DNA from: Clostridia bacterium
GTDB taxonomy: Bacteria; Bacillota_A; Clostridia; Oscillospirales; CAG-272
Length of the DNA: 14,649 bases
Assembly (NCBI GenBank): GCA_017626655.1
Contig: JAGAIH010000106.1
Coordinates: forward strand, 1-14,649
Direction: 5' to 3'
This document shows, one piece after another, positions 1-5,979 of this stretch. The translations under genes were made by a program, and so were the position numbers. The first letter of the stretch is position 1. Each line of letters begins with the position of its first letter. A model generated the notes under the pieces. The model saw only the letters and a program-made list of their open reading frames with translations, ran no database searches and was not told the origin of the DNA.

Positions 1-7
1 ACGGAAG

Positions 8-70
8 CCTTCCCTTGTGAGGGAAGGTGTCCTCCGAGCAAGCTCGGCGCGAAGCGTGACGGATGAGTAG
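8..70. repeat. Palindromic intergenic element, repeat-like
   Basis: The gene-free left end (1-158) begins with two clear hairpins. The first is CCTTCCCT (8-15) pairing with AGGGAAGG (20-27) across a 4-base loop. The second is CCGAGC (34-39) pairing with GCTCGG (42-47). The sequence then reads GACGGATGAGTAG (58-70). A roughly inverted partner of that last segment, CTACTCCTCCGC, lies at 129-140. Sequences of this type, a short G/A-rich hairpin followed by a GGATGAG-like tail, resemble dispersed intergenic repeats I know from Clostridia, but I cannot confirm other copies from this window. No coding potential is visible. The rest of 71-158 holds the 20-bp sequence listed separately and nothing else I recognise. 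Confidence 0.45.
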
Positions 71-103
71 CCACCCTACCCGATTTTGATCTGTTCCGTC
101 AGA

Positions 104-123
104 CCGATAAACCCAAATTTGAA
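104..123 (+). repeat. 20-bp sequence with an inverted copy at the far right end
   Basis: The sequence CCGATAAACCCAAATTTGAA recurs in inverted orientation at 14602-14621, with one mismatch (T versus C at position 5). It contains the small palindrome CAAATTTG. Similarity does not continue clearly on either side. It may be part of a dispersed intergenic repeat or an arm flanking the gene block. Confidence 0.5.
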
Positions 124-158
124 AGCAACTACTCCTCCGCCACAAGATCTATGATACC

Positions 159-196
159 AAAAAACCACCCTTCCGTTGAACACAGTCGGGTGGTCT
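159..196 (-). terminator. Rho-independent terminator of the long operon
   Basis: Read on the minus strand, ACCACCC (194-188) pairs with GGGTGGT (170-164) across a 17-base loop and is followed by a run of T (163-159). It starts about 17 bases after the TAA stop of the last lipoprotein gene. That is the expected place for the end of the operon transcript. The loop is long for a terminator, but stem plus T tract fit well. Confidence 0.75.
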
Positions 197-211
197 TTTG
201 TTTGTCGCGGC

Positions 212-1240
212 TTATTCGCCCAGGGTAAGGGTGAAGGTCACGGGGTTGGTCTCGGCCTGCTTGTCGCCGCCGATGACGGATACAACGATGGTGATGGTAT
301 CGCCCTCCGCTACCTCCAGGCTGACCGACTCGGCGCCGTTCGTGAAGTCGGTGACCTTGGAGTTGGCCAGGTTATTCAGGCTGATGTTGTTGATGGGATC
401 AGCCGAGGTGACGGTGAGCTTGCCTGCGGCGGTGGCGGTCCAGCGGTAGTAGACCATGCCGTCCTGGGGGACGTTGGCGGTGATCGACTCGCCCAGGTTC
501 TCGATGACGATGGGATTATCCATAGCGCCGGGATCCGAGAGGATGGTCACGGTCATCTCGCGCTCTTCAGCCGAGGTGTTGGTGACGGCGAAGAAGGAGG
601 GGTCGCGGGCGGACTCGGTCTTCATGCGGATGGCGATCTTGCCCTCGGCGTCGGGCTTGTAGGTGGAGTTGTTGTAGAAGACCTCGGCGGCGGGATCGCT
701 CATGGTGAGGGTGCGGTTATGGGCGCCGAAGAGGGTGAAGTGGTAGGTCTCCCCTGCGGGGATCTTGACCGTGACGGTATCGTCGGGGATGACGAAGGGA
801 CGGTCCACGGTGCCGTTGGGGGTGTTGTCGATGACCTCCAGGACCACGGACTCCATGCCTGCGGCCACGGTGAGGGTGGTGTCGATGCCCAGGACGTACT
901 CGGGGAGGACGTCGAAGCGGACGGTGTAGTCACCCTCGGGGAGGGTGACGGTGACGGTGCCCTCGTTGTCGGCGGTGAGGGTGGCGGACTCACCCTCACC
1001 GTTGACGGGGAGGATGGTGACCACGGCCTCGGACATGGCGTCGCCGTCCTGGTCCTTGATCGTCAGGGTGACCTCCACCTTAACGGCGGGGGCTTCGGTG
1101 GGAGCCTCGGTGGTGGCCTCCTCACCTGCGGCGGTGGTGTCCTCGGTGGTATTATCGGAGGGGGTGTCCTTGTCGCAGGCGGCGAATGTCAGAAGGCTGA
1201 CCGCCAGGGACAGGATAAGCAGGATCTTGATGAGTTTCAT
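212..1240 (-). CDS. Predicted lipoprotein with Cna-B-like and PPC-like beta domains
   Basis: This 342-residue protein should be exported and lipid-anchored on the outer face of the membrane. Residues 1-21 form a type II signal peptide (two lysines near the start, hydrophobic core) ending in FAAC, with Cys22 as the lipidated residue. A Thr/Glu/Ala-rich linker (about 24-52) follows. Residues about 54-137 look like a Cna-B or carboxypeptidase-regulatory-type beta sandwich, with the hallmark LPEGDYTVRF at 100-109. Two further beta-rich units (about 143-235 and 240-342) resemble bacterial pre-peptidase C-terminal (PPC) domains, beginning GTVDRPFVI and AMDNPIVI. No catalytic motif is visible. The ATG is preceded by AAAGGAAAGAG at suitable spacing, and only 24 bp separate it from the upstream lipoprotein gene, so it is the last cistron of the operon. 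Its ligand is unknown. Domain names are judged by eye. Confidence 0.85.
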   Translation of the reverse strand: MKLIKILLILSLAVSLLTFAACDKDTPSDNTTEDTTAAGEEATTEAPTEAPAVKVEVTLTIKDQDGDAMSEAVVTILPVNGEGESATLTADNEGTVTVTLPEGDYTVRFDVLPEYVLGIDTTLTVAAGMESVVLEVIDNTPNGTVDRPFVIPDDTVTVKIPAGETYHFTLFGAHNRTLTMSDPAAEVFYNNSTYKPDAEGKIAIRMKTESARDPSFFAVTNTSAEEREMTVTILSDPGAMDNPIVIENLGESITANVPQDGMVYYRWTATAAGKLTVTSADPINNISLNNLANSKVTDFTNGAESVSLEVAEGDTITIVVSVIGGDKQAETNPVTFTLTLGE

Positions 1241-1264
1241 GATAATTCTCTTTCCTTTTTCTCG

Positions 1265-4200
1265 TTAAGCGGGGATGATGCTCTGGGCGGTGGGCAGGCC
1301 CGAGCATTTGAAGGTCATATTCATGTCCGCGTCGATGGCGATCTCCACGGTGCAGGAGGAGCCGTCGGTATTGGTGACCACCACGCCGTCGGCGGCGGTA
1401 TAGAAGTAGCTGTAGTCGCCCGACTCCTTGCCGCTGTTGTTGTCCTGGACCGTCAGGGTACCGTTGTTGAAGGTGAGGCGGTACAGGCCGTCGGTGAGGA
1501 AGTTGACGTTGTAGGTGCCGTTGAGGGCGGAGGTCTTATCCTCGCCCACGGGGAGGCGGGAAATAGTCAGCTCGATGACGTCCTCGGTGAGGGTCATGAT
1601 CTCGGTGGTGGCCACGATGAAGGTCACGGCCTTGCCCTTCTCGGCGGTGAACTTATAGGGCAGGGTCACAACCTCGGCGGAGCCGTCCCTAAAGAGATAG
1701 ACCTCTGCGTTGACCTCACCGTCGGCGGGAGCCAGGACGTAGGTGCCGGTGGCGGGAGCGGTGAAGTTGACGGTGGTACCCGCGCAGTAGTAGTTCTCCA
1801 CGGTGACGCCGATGGCGTTGTAGCCCAGGAGCAGGTTCTCGCCTGCGGGGATATCCGAGCCGCCGCCGGTGTAGGGATCGGTGAGGGTGAACTGGATCTC
1901 AGCGGGGGCGGAGCCGTTGTAGACGATAATGACGGTGTAGCCGTCGGCGTAGCTGACGATGGTGGCGCCCGAGGCGATGACCTGGCCGTTGTAGGAGGCG
2001 ACCACGTTCTTGTCGGTCCAGCTCAGAACGTAATTGACGTGGAAGGCGGGATCGGCGGAGCCGGTCAGGGTGACGGTGTACTCCTTGCCGGGGATCATGG
2101 TCTGGGTCTGGGTACCCACGCCCAGGGTGAACTCGTAGGTGACCCGCTTGATCGAGACCTTAACGGTATCGGCATCCGAGGCGGACTGAACGGTGTAGCT
2201 CAGGGAGCCGTTTGCGGGGATATTGACCTCCAGCTCGGTGTGCCAGGTCTTACCGCCGTCGATGCTGATCTTGTCGCCGCCTGTGACGGACAGGACGAAG
2301 TCGGAGGTCTCGCCGTCGTTGATGAAGCTGTTGGTGGCGCCGACCTGGGCATCATAGGCGCCGCCGCTGAGGGTGGGCACGTAGCCGAGGTAGGAGACGC
2401 GGATGATATCCGTGATATCCTCGGTGCCGTCGAAGTCGTAGATATCCACGGTGACGTAGAGGGTGATCTTGTCGCCCTTCTTCATGTTGGTCTGGGTGTA
2501 GGTGCCGCCCTGGCCGTTCATGGTGGAGGTGGCGTCGTTCCAGAGGTAGAAGTCCACGTAGGGGTTCAAGGCCTGGACCATGTAGGAGCCTGCCTGCTGA
2601 GCGGTGACCGAGATGGCGTAGTAGGAGCCGTAGGGCGCGGTGACGGTGTTGTCGCCCTCCTTCAGTTCCTCGGCGGCCATGGAGACGATATCGCAGTCGA
2701 AGGTGAAGGACGCCACGCTGCTGTTCTCGTAGCAGACGGTGAAGGACATCTTCTGGTTATCCTCGGTGGCGGTGAGGACGATGGAGTCGCAGACGTAGTC
2801 GTTCCAGATCATGCCCAGGGTGGAGGAGCTGATCTGGTACTTCCCTGCCTTGGGGGCGGTGAAGTGGACGGTGACGGTGGAGTTGGTGGGGAGGGTGTAG
2901 CCCTCGGCCTTCATAGAGCCCAGGGTGATCTCGCTGTCCACCTTGGCTACGATATAGGTGTAGTCCATCTTACCGCCCTCGGGCACGGACCTGGGGAAGT
3001 AGCGGGACTGGAGGGAGACGGTGCCGGGCTCGGTGACGTCCATGAAGTACACCTTGGTGTAGATGGCGTAGCCGTCCTCACCCATCTCGCCGATACCGAA
3101 CTGGACGGTCTCGTGGCTGGTGGAGAAGATCATGTAGCGGCCCGCCGTGGGAGCCTCAAAGGTGATGTCCTGGAAGGCGTACTTGAAGGCGCCCTCGATG
3201 GTCAGGCTTCCCTGTCCGTCGGAGACAATCATCTCGATGGCGGAGAGCTTATTGCCCGTGATGGAGACGGTGGTGTCCTTGGTCACGCCGTCGATCTTGA
3301 AGGTGTAGATATTGCTCTCACCGTCGGGGGTGGGCTTGCCCTCCTGCTTGGCGCCGCGGATCTCCACGATCTCGGCGTAGGTGGGGACGGCCACTTTAAA
3401 GGTGACGGGGGTGTTCTCTTTGACCACGAAGGAGCTGGTCTCGGAGCCGTCGGGGGCGTAGACCGTGACGTACTCGGGGGCGGTCACGGTGACGGTGTAG
3501 AGGTGGAAGACCACGTGGGCGCAGACATCGCAGACGCCGTCCTCCTCGTGACCGCTGTGGGGGGCCTCGTCCTTCTTGACGTCATGGCCGCAGGTGGAGG
3601 CGTACCAGTGGTTCACGCCGTCGGAGGTGAGGGTGTCGGCGAAGGTATGGAAGTGGGGAGGGGTATACCCGCAGATATCGCAGGTGCCGTCGCCCTTCTC
3701 GTCTACGTGGACGCCCTTGTCGGCTACGGGGATATCGTGGCCGCAGGTGACCTCGCGCCAATGCTCGTCCTCGGTGGTGGTCCAGGAGTCGCTGTAGGTA
3801 TGCTCGTGGCCGCCGTTCTCGCCGCAGACGTCGCAGTCACCGTCGTTATTCTCGTCGGCGTGGGGGGTCAGGTCGGAGCCGTCCACGGTGTGACCGCAGG
3901 TGGGGGCGTGCCAGTGGCCCTTCTCACCCACCGAGACCCAGGCCTCGTCGTAGGTGTGGGTGTGGTCGTAGTCATAGGTACAGACGTCGCAGATGGAATC
4001 GTTATTCTCATCCGTGTGCTTGGCCTCGCCGTCCTTGACGTTGTGGCCACAGGCGGACTTATGCCAGTGGGTGGACTCGTTCCAGGTCCAGCCCTCGTCG
4101 TAGGAGTGGGTGTGGTCGGCGATGTAGCCGCAGACGTCGCAGATATCGTTGCCGTCGGCGTCCACGTGGTCGGCGCGGTCGGACTCCAGGTCGGCGTGCT

Positions 4201-4351
4201 CGCAGGTAGCGGCGTGCCAGTGCTGGGTAGCGTCGTAGAGCCACACCGAATCGAACGAATGCTCATGGGGAGGCTCCTCGTTCTTGTCACAGGCGACGAA
4301 AACGCCCAGGGCAAGGGTCAGAAGGAGGAGCAGAGCGAATACCTTTTTCAT
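1265..4351 (-). CDS. Large lipoprotein with five His/Cys-rich repeats and multiple beta modules
   Basis: This 1028-residue predicted surface lipoprotein has a signal peptide at residues 1-20 ending FVAC, with Cys21 lipidated. Residues 29-281 hold five tandem repeats of about 51 residues. Each starts HxH(S/T)(Y/F), continues through an HW pair and a single Cys, and ends in a (C)DxC pair after an Asp/Asn-rich stretch. Residues about 282-368 form a beta domain reminiscent of InlB-B or Big-like modules. Several PPC-like beta sandwiches follow, with recurring FTAPxxGxY-type strands near 396-408, 495-507, 580-592 and 862-873. The last about 87 residues (from LNGTYNV at 943) form a separate compact beta module. 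No enzyme motif is seen. The His/Cys pattern could bind a metal, but that is inference. The gene lies 28 bp after the previous lipoprotein gene and has a GGAGG site 9 bases before the ATG. It ends in TAA. Confidence 0.85.
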   Translation of the reverse strand: MKKVFALLLLLTLALGVFVACDKNEEPPHEHSFDSVWLYDATQHWHAATCEHADLESDRADHVDADGNDICDVCGYIADHTHSYDEGWTWNESTHWHKSACGHNVKDGEAKHTDENNDSICDVCTYDYDHTHTYDEAWVSVGEKGHWHAPTCGHTVDGSDLTPHADENNDGDCDVCGENGGHEHTYSDSWTTTEDEHWREVTCGHDIPVADKGVHVDEKGDGTCDICGYTPPHFHTFADTLTSDGVNHWYASTCGHDVKKDEAPHSGHEEDGVCDVCAHVVFHLYTVTVTAPEYVTVYAPDGSETSSFVVKENTPVTFKVAVPTYAEIVEIRGAKQEGKPTPDGESNIYTFKIDGVTKDTTVSITGNKLSAIEMIVSDGQGSLTIEGAFKYAFQDITFEAPTAGRYMIFSTSHETVQFGIGEMGEDGYAIYTKVYFMDVTEPGTVSLQSRYFPRSVPEGGKMDYTYIVAKVDSEITLGSMKAEGYTLPTNSTVTVHFTAPKAGKYQISSSTLGMIWNDYVCDSIVLTATEDNQKMSFTVCYENSSVASFTFDCDIVSMAAEELKEGDNTVTAPYGSYYAISVTAQQAGSYMVQALNPYVDFYLWNDATSTMNGQGGTYTQTNMKKGDKITLYVTVDIYDFDGTEDITDIIRVSYLGYVPTLSGGAYDAQVGATNSFINDGETSDFVLSVTGGDKISIDGGKTWHTELEVNIPANGSLSYTVQSASDADTVKVSIKRVTYEFTLGVGTQTQTMIPGKEYTVTLTGSADPAFHVNYVLSWTDKNVVASYNGQVIASGATIVSYADGYTVIIVYNGSAPAEIQFTLTDPYTGGGSDIPAGENLLLGYNAIGVTVENYYCAGTTVNFTAPATGTYVLAPADGEVNAEVYLFRDGSAEVVTLPYKFTAEKGKAVTFIVATTEIMTLTEDVIELTISRLPVGEDKTSALNGTYNVNFLTDGLYRLTFNNGTLTVQDNNSGKESGDYSYFYTAADGVVVTNTDGSSCTVEIAIDADMNMTFKCSGLPTAQSIIPA
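3509..4267 (-). repeat. Five tandem ~51-residue His/Cys repeats (protein level)
   Basis: Within the 1028-residue lipoprotein, units start at residues 29, 80, 130, 182 and 233, a period of 50-52. Each keeps one isolated Cys (50, 101, 152, 203, 254) and one CxxC pair (71/74, 121/124, 173/176, 224/227, 274/277), plus an HxH at the start and an HW in the middle. The Asp-rich run before each CxxC (for example DADGNDICDVC) is partly like a calcium loop, but spacing is not that of a full EF-hand or dockerin. The copies have diverged in sequence, so they are not a recent duplication. Confidence 0.85.
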
Positions 4352-4379
4352 GTTGGTATACCTCCAAAATTAGGGAAAA

Positions 4380-5978
4380 TTATTTTTCTTTGTAGTAACC
4401 GCAAGCGAACAGCCACTGATCCTCCTCGGCGGCGTAGACCGAGACCGAGGGGTTGGTCTCCACGAAGCCGTTGCCGTCGAAGAAGAGGAGCTGGTTGACG
4501 CTGTACTTCTGGAGGAACTGCTTCAGCTCCTCGGTAACGGCGGTGACACCGTCGGAGTTGCAGTAGTCACCGTAACCGCTCATGCCGAATGCCTCGGTGG
4601 GACAGCGGCGGCAGTCCACGTGGCACTTGTCGCAGGCCTCGGAGCAGGCGCCGTTGGCAAAGCCCAGCTGGGCGCTCTCGCAGGTGTTGCTTTCGCGACA
4701 GGGGCAGTTGGTGACGCAGAAGTAGGGACCGTTATCCCCGGGGGGATCCACCACGAGACCGCCGAAGCCCTCAATGAAGAGCTTGTAGTTCTCGGTGCCG
4801 TTCGATACGGTCAGAGCCTTGTTACCTCTCATCTCCACGGTGGTGAAGGAGGCGTCCATGAAGCGGCAGGGCTGAGAGACGTAGGCGTACAGCACGGGGC
4901 CGTAGCCGTGGGTCTCGGGGTATTGGGCTTCATCGAAGAGGTGGTAGTAGTTGTCGCCGCCCTCGGAGATGGGCCAGAGCTTGTAGTTCTTGCCGTCAAA
5001 GACGTTGGCGGTGTTGGAACCCACGGTCTGGGCGAACTCGGCGCCCACAAACTCGTACTTGGCGCTGTCGTAGTCGGGAGCCCTCTCCAGATGCTCGTCG
5101 GAGGGGTACATCAGTTTGGACTCGCTGAGGTTCAGGGAGAACTCACCGTCCAGGGTGATGGCGAAGTAGACCTTGATGGGGTACTGGTTGTCGGTGGAGG
5201 TGGAGAGGACGCCGAAGCTGAAGGTGACCTGGCCGCCGTCCGAGATCATCTCGTCGGCGATCTGGACATCCAGCTTGAAGTTCTTGGTGTAGGTCCCCTC
5301 GGCTCCGCCGTCGTCGGCGGTGTACTGGTACTGCTTGAAGAAGCGGTTGGCTCCGTAGAACTTGGCCTGGGGGTTGACCTTGTTCTCGATGGTGTCCATC
5401 CATGATTCCATGGAGTAGGTGCCGCTCTTGGGGGGCGCGAACTCGAAGAAGATCTCGTGGGTGGGACTCGTCAGCTCCACGCAGTAAAGGCCTGTGTTCT
5501 TGATCTCGATGGCGTTGTAGAGTTGGTCGCCGTGGCCGCGGGTGGTGACGATCTTGTACAGCTCAATATCCACGTTGCGGTCGTTATTGGTGGCGGTGTA
5601 GATGTTGGGATTGTAGGTGTAGCCCTCGGGGATAGCGGTGAGGCGGATGCGGTAGTCGCCGTCCAGGCCTCCCACACGGGCGGTGCCGTCCTTCCCAACT
5701 TCGGCGGTATGGACCGAGTAGCCGTCGCTCCATTGGACCGAGATGGGATGCTCCTCCGAGGGGATATAGACCTCGCCGTTTACCTTGAGGGTAACCGTGA
5801 AGGGGTTCTTATCCACGTTGCCCTCGGCGTCGGTGACGACCTCCTCCTCGGTTCCCGCCTCGGTCTCGTGACCTTGGTTCCCGGGGTCCTTGACGGCGGG
5901 GTTGTACTCGCCACAGGCGGTGAGGAGCAGGGCGAGGACCAGAAGGAGGGTCAGGACCTGTATGAGATTTCTTTTCAT
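4380..5978 (-). CDS. Predicted lipoprotein with a ten-cysteine C-terminal cluster
   Basis: This 532-residue protein has a type II signal peptide ending LLTAC (Cys22 lipidated), so it should be tethered outside the membrane. An acidic linker (about 30-57) leads to a Cna-B-like beta domain (about 59-143; strand GLDGDYRIRLTAIPEGY at 104-120). A PPC-like beta region follows (about 150-285), beginning with the NAIEI and GLYCVEL strands. The distinctive part is residues 421-473, with ten cysteines at 421, 425, 427, 433, 445, 449, 452, 456, 459 and 473. The protein ends with a short conserved-looking segment, FFDGNGFVETNP (499-510) and WLFACGYY (522-529). I do not recognise a named family for the whole protein. 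The ATG has AAAGGAGGG upstream and lies 2 bases after the stop codon of the VWA gene, so the two are probably translationally coupled. Paralogous beta modules link it to the two lipoproteins downstream. Confidence 0.85.
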   Translation of the reverse strand: MKRNLIQVLTLLLVLALLLTACGEYNPAVKDPGNQGHETEAGTEEEVVTDAEGNVDKNPFTVTLKVNGEVYIPSEEHPISVQWSDGYSVHTAEVGKDGTARVGGLDGDYRIRLTAIPEGYTYNPNIYTATNNDRNVDIELYKIVTTRGHGDQLYNAIEIKNTGLYCVELTSPTHEIFFEFAPPKSGTYSMESWMDTIENKVNPQAKFYGANRFFKQYQYTADDGGAEGTYTKNFKLDVQIADEMISDGGQVTFSFGVLSTSTDNQYPIKVYFAITLDGEFSLNLSESKLMYPSDEHLERAPDYDSAKYEFVGAEFAQTVGSNTANVFDGKNYKLWPISEGGDNYYHLFDEAQYPETHGYGPVLYAYVSQPCRFMDASFTTVEMRGNKALTVSNGTENYKLFIEGFGGLVVDPPGDNGPYFCVTNCPCRESNTCESAQLGFANGACSEACDKCHVDCRRCPTEAFGMSGYGDYCNSDGVTAVTEELKQFLQKYSVNQLLFFDGNGFVETNPSVSVYAAEEDQWLFACGYYKEK

Positions 5979-5979
5979 A

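Noticed and set aside
4131..4165. DADGNDICD-type runs in the His/Cys repeats as dockerin or EF-hand calcium loops
   Set aside because: The following residues are a CxxC pair rather than the helix and spacing of a dockerin, and no cohesin or cellulase context is present.
176..4498. A 1440-codon plus-strand open frame opposite the lipoprotein genes
   Set aside because: It is a Gly/Val/Asp-rich translation with no domain, running antisense across two complete lipoprotein genes and part of a third that have signal peptides, ribosome sites and proper spacing. It arises from the GC-rich third positions of the real genes.
4620..4634. CxxCH (residues 449-453 of the 532-residue lipoprotein) as a c-type haem site
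   Set aside because: It sits inside a dense ten-cysteine cluster where such spacing arises easily, there is no other cytochrome feature, and no haem maturation genes are nearby.
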